Shown here: piece by piece, positions 1 to 5,620 of the stretch
Position numbering within the stretch: position 1 is the first letter of the stretch
Layout: every line of letters begins with the position of its first letter
Source of the DNA: an uncultured Bacillota bacterium
Lineage (GTDB): Bacteria; Bacillota; Sulfobacillia; UBA995; UBA9673
Direction of reading: 5' to 3'
Assembly: GCA_937863905.1 (NCBI GenBank)
Contig: CALMHV010000411.1
Coordinates: 1-5,964 of the forward strand
DNA length: 5,964 nucleotides
Made by a program: the position numbers and the translations under genes
Notes under the pieces: model-generated
What the model saw: the letters and a program-made list of their open reading frames with translations, nothing else
What the model was told of the DNA's origin: nothing
Database searches by the model: none

Positions 1-1
1 C

Positions 2-124
2 CGCGGCTGGCCGGCCGTCGTCTTCGGCGGCCTGCTGGTCTGGGGCCTTACCCGCCACGAGACAGTCGAGGTCCTGCGGAACGCCCTTCTCCTCTGTCTG
101 TCGTGCCTGGGGCTCGGGCGATGA
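2..124 (+). CDS. Small membrane CXXC protein, C-terminal part (CD1871A-like), 5' end outside window
   Basis: The frame beginning at base 2 is open to a TGA at 122-124 and encodes about 40 residues: one hydrophobic segment (AVVFGGLLVWGL), a short polar stretch (TRHETVEVL), then a terminal motif CLSCLGLGR. This layout of one membrane helix, a charged linker and a CXXC followed by a small hydrophobic tail at the extreme C-terminus resembles the short CD1871A-type CXXC proteins, whose ends read roughly CLECIGIG. That match is from memory. The stop overlaps the start of the next gene as ATGA (121-124), which implies translational coupling and a shared function with the membrane Fe-S protein. Codon choice is GC-rich like its neighbours. 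No start codon is visible inside the window, so the length is unknown. The CXXC could act in thiol redox chemistry or metal binding; the sequence does not decide which. Confidence 0.62.
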   Translation, partial: RGWPAVVFGGLLVWGLTRHETVEVLRNALLLCLSCLGLGR

Positions 125-903
125 GTCCCCGCCGCGACCTCACCCAGGCCGTGGCCGCCGTGCTGGCCAACGCCGGGTTCGTCCCCGGGCTGGCCGCCCG
201 GCTGAAGTGTCTGAGCTACCCCGTCTTCAACTGCTACGGGTGCCCCCTGGCCATAGGGGCCTGCCCCATCGGGACCATCCAGCACTTCGTCATCATCCGG
301 CAGGTGCCGCTCTTCGTCATCGGGTTTCTGGGGGTCGTCGGGTCCATCTGGGGTCGGATGAGTTGCGGCTGGCTCTGCCCGTTCGGGTGGGTCCAGGATC
401 TCCTCTACCGCGTGCCCTGGCCCCGCACCAAGCTCCGCGTGAACACCCGCCGTTACGGGTGGGTCAAGTACGTCGTCCTGGTCGTGCTGTTTCTGGTCAT
501 CCCTTTCATCACGCTGGAGCCGTGGTTCTGCAAACTCTGCCCGGCCGGGACGCTCGAGGCCGGTCTGCCGTGGCTGGCCATCTCGCCCCCGCTCCGCGCT
601 CTGGTGGGCGGCCTCTTCTGGCTGAAGCTAGGCCTTCTGGCCGTCTTCGTCGTCGCGGCGATGGCCCTGAGCCGTCCCTTCTGCCGGTTCGCCTGCCCGC
701 TCGGAGCGATGTACGGCCTGACCAACCGGTGGAGTCGCGTCCGCGTCGAGGCCGATCGCACCGGCTGCCGGTCCTGCGGGAAGTGCTCCGAGACCTGCCC
801 CATGGGCCTGGAGCCCCCCCGGGACGCGAACTCCAGCGACTGCATCCGCTGCAAGGAATGCCTCTCTTGTCCCCACATTCTCGGGGAGGCCCAAAGGAAG
901 TAG
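121..903 (+). CDS. Polytopic membrane 4Fe-4S binding protein (NapH/MauN/YccM-like)
   Basis: This 260-residue protein is probably an inner-membrane electron-transfer protein. An N-terminal hydrophobic helix (about 8-25) precedes C38, C41 and C48. Membrane segments follow at about 60-78, 115-132 and 158-183. Cytoplasmic-type cysteine motifs CGWLCP (82-87) and CRFACP (188-193) are the paired signature of the Fer4_5/NapH family, and CKLCP lies at 137-141. The C-terminus carries two ferredoxin-type 4Fe-4S motifs: C216, C219, C222, C226 followed by P, and C241, C244, C247, C250 followed by P. Known relatives pass electrons between membrane quinols or ferredoxin and redox enzymes. ATG 121 is chosen because it overlaps the upstream stop as ATGA; a GTG at 103 in the same frame would add six residues but overlaps the upstream gene more. 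The Shine-Dalgarno is weak, which fits coupling. Its place directly before selC suggests, but does not prove, a selenium-related redox role. The electron partner is unknown. Confidence 0.88.
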   Translation: MSPRRDLTQAVAAVLANAGFVPGLAARLKCLSYPVFNCYGCPLAIGACPIGTIQHFVIIRQVPLFVIGFLGVVGSIWGRMSCGWLCPFGWVQDLLYRVPWPRTKLRVNTRRYGWVKYVVLVVLFLVIPFITLEPWFCKLCPAGTLEAGLPWLAISPPLRALVGGLFWLKLGLLAVFVVAAMALSRPFCRFACPLGAMYGLTNRWSRVRVEADRTGCRSCGKCSETCPMGLEPPRDANSSDCIRCKECLSCPHILGEAQRK

Positions 904-939
904 CGGGACCGGTTGGCGAAGACTAGCGGCGGACCGAGC

Positions 940-1033
940 GGGAGCAGATGGGACCCTGGTGGGCTCCTGGGACTTCAAATCCCGTGGCGGGCCTTGGGCC
1001 CGCGGTGGGTTCGATTCCCACATGCTCCCGCCA
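940..1033 (+). tRNA. selC: tRNA-Sec (anticodon TCA)
   Basis: The sequence folds as a bacterial selenocysteine tRNA. The acceptor arm is GGGAGCA (940-946) with TGCTCCC (1023-1029), followed by discriminator G1030 and encoded CCA (1031-1033). The anticodon stem TGGGA/TCCCG (968-972/980-984) encloses loop CTTCAAA, with anticodon TCA at 975-977, which reads UGA. The long variable arm is GCGGGCC/GGCCCGC (987-993/997-1003) with loop TTG. The T arm GTGGG/CCCAC (1005-1009/1017-1021) has loop TTCGATT. The D arm is extended with a four-base TGGT loop (957-960), as expected for tRNA-Sec; its stem pairs 951-956 with 961-967 if C964 is bulged. The 94-base length matches the family (E. coli selC is 95). 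The expected eighth acceptor pair would be G947 with A1022, a mismatch. The gene sits between two protein genes on the same strand, and no convincing promoter is visible in the 36 bases before it, so it is probably cut out of the operon transcript. Confidence 0.97.
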
Positions 1034-1034
1034 A

Positions 1035-1066
1035 ATGCGAGGGACTCGCCATCAGCCTCCCTAGCG
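1035..1066 (+). promoter_or_regulatory. selB leader: hairpin over a Shine-Dalgarno-like site, plus ATG mini-frame
   Basis: Immediately after the tRNA CCA there is a perfect 5-bp hairpin, GCGAG (1037-1041), loop GGA (1042-1044), CTCGC (1045-1049). It includes the only Shine-Dalgarno-like sequence near the selB start (GAGGGA, 1039-1044), six bases before ATC 1051. An ATG at 1035 opens a nine-codon frame that ends at TAG 1062-1064; its last sense codons and stop read CCT CCC TAG, followed by C. In the SelB frame these bases become AGC GTC ATC, which leads into the GTPase domain. E. coli is known to have a SECIS-like leader structure on selAB mRNA that represses it through SelB. Whether this small hairpin acts that way is speculation. 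Confidence 0.35.
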
Positions 1067-2874
1067 TCATCGGCACCGCCGGTCATGTGGACCACGGCAA
1101 GACCGCGCTGGTGAAGGCTCTCACCGGCGTTGACACCGACCGCCTTCCCGAGGAGAAGGCCCGGGAAATATCCATCGAACTGGGCTTCGCCCCCCTCACT
1201 CTGCCCACCGGTCAGACCTGCAGCGTCATCGATGTCCCCGGGCACGAGCGGTTTATCAAGAACATGCTGGCCGGGGCCACGGGCGTGGACGTCGTCCTTC
1301 TCGTTGTCGACGCGCGGGAGGGCGTGGCCCCTCAGACCAGGGAGCACCTCGATATCCTGGGTCTTCTGGGCGTCCGGTCGGGTGTCGCCGCTCTGACCAA
1401 GATCGACACCGTCGAAGCGGCGGAGGTCGCGCCGGCCGCGTCCGCCTTGTCCGAGTATCTCGCCGGCACCGTCCTGGCCGGTTGTCCTGTGATTCCCGTC
1501 TCGGCCCATACCGGCGAGGGTCTGGACGCCCTCCTCGCGGCCCTGGCGGGCGCGGTCGAGAACGTGGGGCGGGCGGCGGCGACCGCTGACCCGGCCTCAC
1601 CCGGTCCCGCCCGGCTGGCCATCGACCGGGCCTTTCTCCGGCCGGGGTTCGGCGTCGTGGTCACCGGCACCGTCGCCTCCGGGCGTATCAGCCCAGGCCA
1701 GCGTCTGGAGATTCAGCCGGGCGGGACGCCCGCCCGGGTGCGGCGCGTGGAGGTCCACGGCCGGCCTGTGCCCTCCGCGACCGCGGGTGAACGCGCCGCT
1801 CTGAACCTTGTGGGCGACCTGAGGCCGGAAGCCCTTCGCGGCCGCGTCGCCGCTGAACCCGGCCACCTCAACCCCTCCCGGGTGGTCGGCCTCCAACTCC
1901 GCCTCTTGTCCACGGCCGCGGCGCCCCTCTCCGACCTGACCCGGGTGCGCCTGCACGCCGGGACGTCCGAAACGCTGGGCCGCGTCATCCTGCCGGAGGG
2001 TCGCGCTCTTCGTCCCGGGGAGGAGACTCCCGTCGTCTTCGAGGCCGAGTCCAGCCTGGCCCTCGCCTCGGGCCAGGCCTTCGTTATCCGCACCTACTCG
2101 CCGGCCCGTACCATCGGGGGCGGCCGGGTCCTTCGGCCCGACCTGTCCTCCGTGACCGGAGACCGCCCGCGCTCCAAGGCGGCCCGCCGGGAGGCGGCCA
2201 CCGCCCTGGCGAGCCCGCCTCCCGGCATCCGGGTCCTGGCCGGAGGGCAGCATGTCGCGGACGAGACCTTCTACCAGAAGGTGTGCTCGGAAGCTCTCCG
2301 TCTCCTCCAGGCGCAGCACGAGGCGAGACCGCACCTGGCCACCCTGGGACGGGAAGGGCTGCGGAGTTGGCTCGAGGGCCGCAAGCTCGCCCCGGCGGCG
2401 TGGCTCGCCTCCTTCGCCGGCGACGGCCTCATCGTTCTCGACGCGGGACGCGTCCGCCTGGCCTCCTGGAGCGCGAAGCGGCCCGAAGCCCTGGCCCGGG
2501 CCATCGCGGAGGTCTCGTCGACCCTGCGGGGCGCGGGCTTCACGCCACCCCCCTGGGCCGAACTTTCCGGCGATTTCGCCCCGGCGGCCCTCGAGGTTCT
2601 CTTCGAGGAGGGCGAAGTCGTCTGCCTCACCGGGGTTGCCGGCGCCCTCTCCGGAGCCCCCGTCTTCCACCGGGACACCTTGGCCCTGGCCCGCGCCCGC
2701 CTGGAGGACCATCTCCGAGACAACGGGTCCATCACCGTCGCGGCCTTCCGCGATCTCATCGGGGCGACCCGCAAGTTCGCCCTGCCGCTCCTGGAGTTGT
2801 TCGACCGTGATAAGGTGACGCAGAGGAGAGGGGACCTGCGGGTGAAACACCCCGATGCCGGAGGTGCGTCATGA
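1051..2874 (+). CDS. selB: Selenocysteine-specific translation elongation factor SelB (start codon uncertain)
   Basis: SelB is the EF-Tu-like GTPase that brings Sec-tRNA(Sec) to UGA codons by binding the SECIS hairpin. Numbered from 1051, the GTPase motifs are GHVDHGKT (11-18), switch I around ISIELGF (40-46), DVPGH (61-65), TKID (116-119) and VSAHTG (150-155). A translation-factor domain II follows, with GFGVVVTGT (199-207), then domain III and a long C-terminal region (about 400-607) ending in [19 protein letters not shown], which matches the last winged-helix domain that binds SECIS RNA. At about 607 residues it is close to E. coli SelB (614). The start is problematic: the frame has no ATG, GTG or TTG between the end of selC and the first GTPase strand. 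ATC 1051 is chosen provisionally because GAGGGA lies six bases upstream. The open frame itself runs back through the whole tRNA to TTG 913, which is an unlikely start. The stop TGA overlaps the selA start as ATGA (2871-2874). Confidence 0.9.
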   Translation: MSLPSVIGTAGHVDHGKTALVKALTGVDTDRLPEEKAREISIELGFAPLTLPTGQTCSVIDVPGHERFIKNMLAGATGVDVVLLVVDAREGVAPQTREHLDILGLLGVRSGVAALTKIDTVEAAEVAPAASALSEYLAGTVLAGCPVIPVSAHTGEGLDALLAALAGAVENVGRAAATADPASPGPARLAIDRAFLRPGFGVVVTGTVASGRISPGQRLEIQPGGTPARVRRVEVHGRPVPSATAGERAALNLVGDLRPEALRGRVAAEPGHLNPSRVVGLQLRLLSTAAAPLSDLTRVRLHAGTSETLGRVILPEGRALRPGEETPVVFEAESSLALASGQAFVIRTYSPARTIGGGRVLRPDLSSVTGDRPRSKAARREAATALASPPPGIRVLAGGQHVADETFYQKVCSEALRLLQAQHEARPHLATLGREGLRSWLEGRKLAPAAWLASFAGDGLIVLDAGRVRLASWSAKRPEALARAIAEVSSTLRGAGFTPPPWAELSGDFAPAALEVLFEEGEVVCLTGVAGALSGAPVFHRDTLALARARLEDHLRDNGSITVAAFRDLIGATRKFALPLLELFDRDKVTQRRGDLRVKHPDAGGAS

Positions 2875-4421
2875 CCAAGGAACCCCTGCGGAGGACTCTC
2901 CAGGCCTTGCCCTCGGTGGACAAAGTCGTTCGGGCCGTGTTGGAGGCCTCGGGTCCGGCGAGCGGCGCGGCTACCGGCCGGGCTGGGGCGGCCGCCGGGA
3001 CACCCGGGCCGGCCCCCGACGCCATCGCCCGGGCGGCGCGCTTGGCTCTCGCCCGGCTTCGCTCGGACCTTTCGCCGGCGGAGACGCCGTCTTCCCTCCC
3101 CGCCCTCTCCCGGGCGGACCTCCTGCATCTGGCCGTGCTGGCCACAAGCCGCGTCCTGGAGGCGGCCGCCCGGCCGTCGCTCCGGCGGGTCATCAACGCC
3201 ACCGGGGTGGTCCTCCACACGAACCTGGGCCGGGCCCGCCTGGCCCCGGAGGCGGTCCTCGCCGTCTCGCTCGCGGGCGGCCACGTGAACCTCGAACTCG
3301 AACTGGCGGACGGTGAGCGGGCGAGCCGTCAGGGCCACACGAGGAGCCTTCTCACCGGACTCACCGGCGCCGAGGACGCCCTCGTCGTGAACAACAACGC
3401 CGCGGCCGTGTGGCTCGTTCTGAGGCACCTGGCTCGCGGCCGTTCCGTGGTCATCTCTCGCGGCGAACTGGTCGAGATAGGCGAGTCGTTCCGCCTTCCC
3501 GACATCATGGCCGAGGCCGGCGTCTCCCTTCTCGAGGTCGGCACCACCAACCGGACCACGGCCGAGGACTACCGGCGGGCCCTCGCGGGTCCCGTCGTCC
3601 CGGCGGCCGTCGTCCTCGTCCACCCGAGCAACTACCGGATAGTCGGTTTCGCTTCCCGGCCGCCCCGCGCCGAAGTCGTCGCCCTCGCCCGGGCCGCGGA
3701 CATCCCCGTGCTGGAAGACCTGGGCTCCGGTCTGCTCTTGGAACTCGGACCCCTGGGAGCGACAGGCGAGCCTATGGCCCGCGAAGCCCTGGCGGAGGGG
3801 GTGGCGGTCGTCACCTTCAGCGGGGACAAGCTCCTCGGAGGCCCGCAATGCGGCATCATCGCCGGCAACGGGCGCATCATTGCCGGCCTGCGGGCCGACC
3901 CCATTCTACGGTGTCTCCGGCCGGACAAGCTCACCCTGGCCGCCCTGGAGGCCACTCTCCGGCTCTACGCCAGCCCCCAGACGGCCCTGAGCCGGGTCCC
4001 GGTCCTCCGGGCGCTGACCGAGCCCGCCGAGGTCGTCCGCCGGCGGGCGGCGCGAACTCTACGCCTCATCCGTCGCCGCCTGGCTGCCGGCGCCCAGGGG
4101 CGGCCAGCGGCAACGCCGGCCGCCTCCGGGGCCGCCCCGACCTTGAAGGTGGTCGCTTCCACCGCCGAGGCGGGAGGCGGGAGCCTGCCCGGCGCCGAAT
4201 TGCCGAGCTGGGCCATCCGCCTGGAACATCCCGGACTCGGCGCGGACGAGGCCTGGCGGCGTCTGGCCTCCGCCGACCCGCCCGTCATCGGGCGGCGCCA
4301 CGGACAAGCCCTGCTCCTCGACTTCCGGAGCGTGGGTGACGACGAGGTCGACACCCTCGCCCGGGTCGTGGGGGAGCTGCTCGAGCTTGCGGGAGGAGGT
4401 TACCCCGGTGTCCAGACCTGA
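2871..4421 (+). CDS. selA: L-seryl-tRNA(Sec) selenium transferase (selenocysteine synthase SelA)
   Basis: SelA is a pyridoxal-phosphate enzyme that converts Ser-tRNA(Sec) to Sec-tRNA(Sec) with selenophosphate; the E. coli enzyme is a homodecamer. The protein has 516 residues against 463 in E. coli. It shows the N-terminal tRNA-binding part (LPSVDKVVRAVL, 13-24), the conserved RRVINATGVVLHTNLGRA stretch (105-122), NNNAAAVWL (174-182), SRGELVEIGESFRLP (196-210), EVGTTNRT (222-229), HPSNY (251-255), DLGSG (283-287) and the PLP-lysine motif FSGDKLLGGPQCG, with K320 as the likely catalytic lysine (E. coli K295). Extra length comes mainly from two alanine/glycine/proline-rich stretches at about 28-49 and 406-423. 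ATG 2871 is preceded by GGAGGTG at 2860-2866 and overlaps the selB stop, so translation is probably coupled. It ends at TGA 4419-4421, beyond the selD start. Confidence 0.97.
   Translation: MTKEPLRRTLQALPSVDKVVRAVLEASGPASGAATGRAGAAAGTPGPAPDAIARAARLALARLRSDLSPAETPSSLPALSRADLLHLAVLATSRVLEAAARPSLRRVINATGVVLHTNLGRARLAPEAVLAVSLAGGHVNLELELADGERASRQGHTRSLLTGLTGAEDALVVNNNAAAVWLVLRHLARGRSVVISRGELVEIGESFRLPDIMAEAGVSLLEVGTTNRTTAEDYRRALAGPVVPAAVVLVHPSNYRIVGFASRPPRAEVVALARAADIPVLEDLGSGLLLELGPLGATGEPMAREALAEGVAVVTFSGDKLLGGPQCGIIAGNGRIIAGLRADPILRCLRPDKLTLAALEATLRLYASPQTALSRVPVLRALTEPAEVVRRRAARTLRLIRRRLAAGAQGRPAATPAASGAAPTLKVVASTAEAGGGSLPGAELPSWAIRLEHPGLGADEAWRRLASADPPVIGRRHGQALLLDFRSVGDDEVDTLARVVGELLELAGGGYPGVQT
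4391..4410 (+). promoter_or_regulatory. Shine-Dalgarno and GTG that set the selD start
   Basis: GGGAGGAGGT at 4391-4400 is the strongest ribosome-binding sequence in the window. It lies seven bases before GTG 4408, inside the last codons of selA. No ATG occurs in the selD frame between this GTG and ATG 4549, and ATG 4549 has no comparable site. The arrangement fixes the selD start upstream of the in-frame UGA and overlaps selA by 14 bases, which favours coupled translation. Confidence 0.8.
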
Positions 4422-5580
4422 CAGCAGCGGTCCGACCGACCGCCGCGCGGAGGCGATCCGCCTCACGTCGCTGACGGCCAAGGCGGGCTGAGCCTGTAAG
4501 CTGCCCCCCGGGGACCTGGTTCAGGTTCTCGAAGGCCTCTACCCGGACATGGAGGACGCCGGCGTCTTCTCGCTGACGGGCGCGGCCGCTCCGGCGGCGG
4601 GCGACACCGTCCTCGTCCAGACCGTGGACTTCATCACCCCGGTCCTGGACGACCCCTATGCCTTCGGCCAGGCCGCCGCGGCGAACTCGCTGTCCGACAT
4701 CTACGCCATGGGCGCCCGGCCCGTCACCGCGCTGAATCTCGTTGCCTTCCCGGCCGCCAGACTCCGCCGGCCCGCCGGGACCGCCCGGCCCGGGGCGGAC
4801 GGACCCTTTGGTCCGGAGGTCCTGGTCGCCATTTTGCGGGGTGGCCGCGATAAACTCACCGAGGCCGGAGTGGCGCTTCTCGGCGGCCACTCCATCGACG
4901 ACCCCGAGCCCAAGTACGGCCTGGCGGTCACGGGCCTCGCCCGCCGCTCCGAACTCCTGTTCCAGTCGGGCGGGCGCCCGGGCGACGTCCTGTTCCTGAC
5001 CAAACCCATCGGCGGCGGTCTCCTCACGACGGCCCTCAAGCGGGAAGGCCTGCCCCCCGCCGACCTGGCGGAGTTCACCGCCGTTCTCACGACCCTGAAC
5101 GCCTACGGTCGCGACGCGGCCCTCGCCGCCGGAGCCACGGCGGCCACCGACGTCACGGGCTTCGGCCTGCTCGGCCACCTCTCGAACCTCGTGCTCGCTT
5201 CGGGCACGGGGGCGGAGATAGACGCCTCGGCGGTCCCCGTCATCCCCGGGGCCCTCGCCTTGGCCGCCCGCGGACCCGACGCTTTTCCCGGCGGCGCCCG
5301 CCGCAACCTGGAGTTCGTGGCCGGCCGCGTGGACCTGCGCTTCGAGGGTGGCGGGGCCGCGGCGCCAGGACTTTGGCGGCGCCTGCTCCTGGCCGATCCG
5401 ATGACCTCGGGCGGGCTCCTGGTCGCCGTTCCGCCCGACCGCGCCGCCGGCTTCACCGGCCTCGTCCGGGCCGGCCTCACCCGCCTTGGAAACGAGAAAG
5501 CGGGAGGCACCGACTACTGGTGCTCCCGCCTAGGAACGCTTACCGACCGCCCAGGGACCATCCTGGTCCGCGTGGGCTAG
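4408..5580 (+). CDS. selD: Selenide, water dikinase (selenophosphate synthetase) with in-frame UGA-encoded selenocysteine
   Basis: SelD makes selenophosphate from selenide and ATP, releasing AMP and phosphate, and supplies SelA. The frame from GTG 4408 gives 390 residues with UGA at 4489-4491 read as Sec28. The local sequence KAG-U-ACKLPPGDL aligns with the E. coli catalytic loop GCGCK, so Sec28 replaces C17, C30 matches C19, and K31 matches the essential K20. Downstream are TVDFITP (72-78, metal-binding D74), NSLSDIYAMG (93-102, D97), GGHSIDD (159-165), TDVTGFGLLGH (247-257) and DPMTSGGLL (330-338), all typical of SelD. Unusual points are a stretch of about 19 residues at 117-135 (RLRRPAGTARPGADGPFGP) where relatives have a short loop, and an odd tail around NEKAGGTDYWCSRLG (362-376). 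Sec-containing SelD is known from other bacteria, for example Haemophilus influenzae. A SECIS hairpin follows the UGA. Treating the UGA as a stop would give a protein starting at ATG 4549 that lacks 47 residues and the catalytic loop. Confidence 0.96.
4489..4531 (+). promoter_or_regulatory. Sec UGA codon with bacterial SECIS hairpin in selD
   Basis: The UGA is at 4489-4491. A continuous 10-bp hairpin follows: bases 4509-4518 (CGGGGACCTG) pair with 4522-4531 (CAGGTTCTCG), using two G-U wobbles (4511-4529 and 4513-4527). The apical loop is GTT (4519-4521), with G in the first position. The loop begins 27 bases after the UGA. A loop-proximal G and a loop about 16-37 bases from the UGA are known features of bacterial SECIS elements. 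The hairpin lies wholly in coding sequence, as bacterial SECIS elements do. It was folded by eye; no energy was computed. Confidence 0.85.
5500..5529 (+). repeat. Strong inverted repeat inside the 3' end of selD
   Basis: GCGGGAGGCACC (5500-5511) and GGTGCTCCCGC (5519-5529) form an 11-bp GC-rich stem with one bulged G and a seven-base loop. There is no following T-run, so it is not a standard intrinsic terminator. Its right arm plus one base (TGCTCCCGCC, 5521-5530) is identical to the 3' acceptor end of the selC tRNA (1023-1032). It encodes part of the atypical SelD tail. It may be chance in GC-rich coding DNA, an mRNA-stabilising hairpin, or a trace of sequence insertion. Confidence 0.4.
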
Positions 5581-5593
5581 CCCCACTCCCGCT

Positions 5594-5620
5594 CCGGGGC
5601 CCGGTTACGGGCCGGTGTTT
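5594..5620 (+). terminator. Possible weak terminator between the convergent genes
   Basis: GGCCCG (5598-5603), loop GTTA, CGGGCC (5608-5613) forms a perfect 6-bp hairpin that can be extended by two pairs (5594-5595 with 5614-5615) across a GG bulge. It is followed by TGTTT, a poor U-tract. It lies 13 to 40 bases after the selD stop, where the Sec operon should end, and its loop contains the stop codon of the minus-strand gene. The weak T-run keeps confidence low. Confidence 0.35.

Noticed and set aside
103..120. GTG 103 as the start of the Fe-S protein
   Set aside because: ATG 121 gives the usual ATGA coupling with the upstream gene and a family-like N-terminus; the six extra residues have no support.
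904..939. Promoter for selC in the gap before the tRNA
   Set aside because: TTGGCG at 913-918 could pass for a -35 box, but no AT-rich -10 lies about 17 bases downstream.
940..1033. selC as an integration site (att) for a mobile element
   Set aside because: No integrase, insertion sequence or full 3'-end direct repeat is seen in the window; only a 10-base match inside selD.
913..1050. SelB N-terminal extension from TTG 913 through the tRNA
   Set aside because: The bases are used by a well-formed tRNA-Sec, the predicted extension has no similarity to SelB N-termini, and no Shine-Dalgarno fits. Kept only as one of the less likely start options.
1597..2850. 417-codon open frame on the minus strand opposite selB
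   Set aside because: Same reasons: full overlap with conserved SelB, biased composition, no recognisable domain.
2271..3848. 525-codon open frame on the minus strand across selB and selA
   Set aside because: It lies wholly opposite two clearly identified genes with all family motifs. Its product is a low-complexity Arg/Gly/Glu-rich sequence without a domain I recognise. High GC leaves antisense frames open by chance.
4549..5580. SelD starting at ATG 4549
   Set aside because: It removes the catalytic loop (Sec28, C30, K31) and lacks a ribosome-binding site. Coding similarity clearly continues upstream across the UGA.
4408..5580. selD as a pseudogene broken by UGA
   Set aside because: The UGA sits exactly at the catalytic Cys/Sec position, is followed by a SECIS hairpin, and selC, selB and selA are adjacent and intact.
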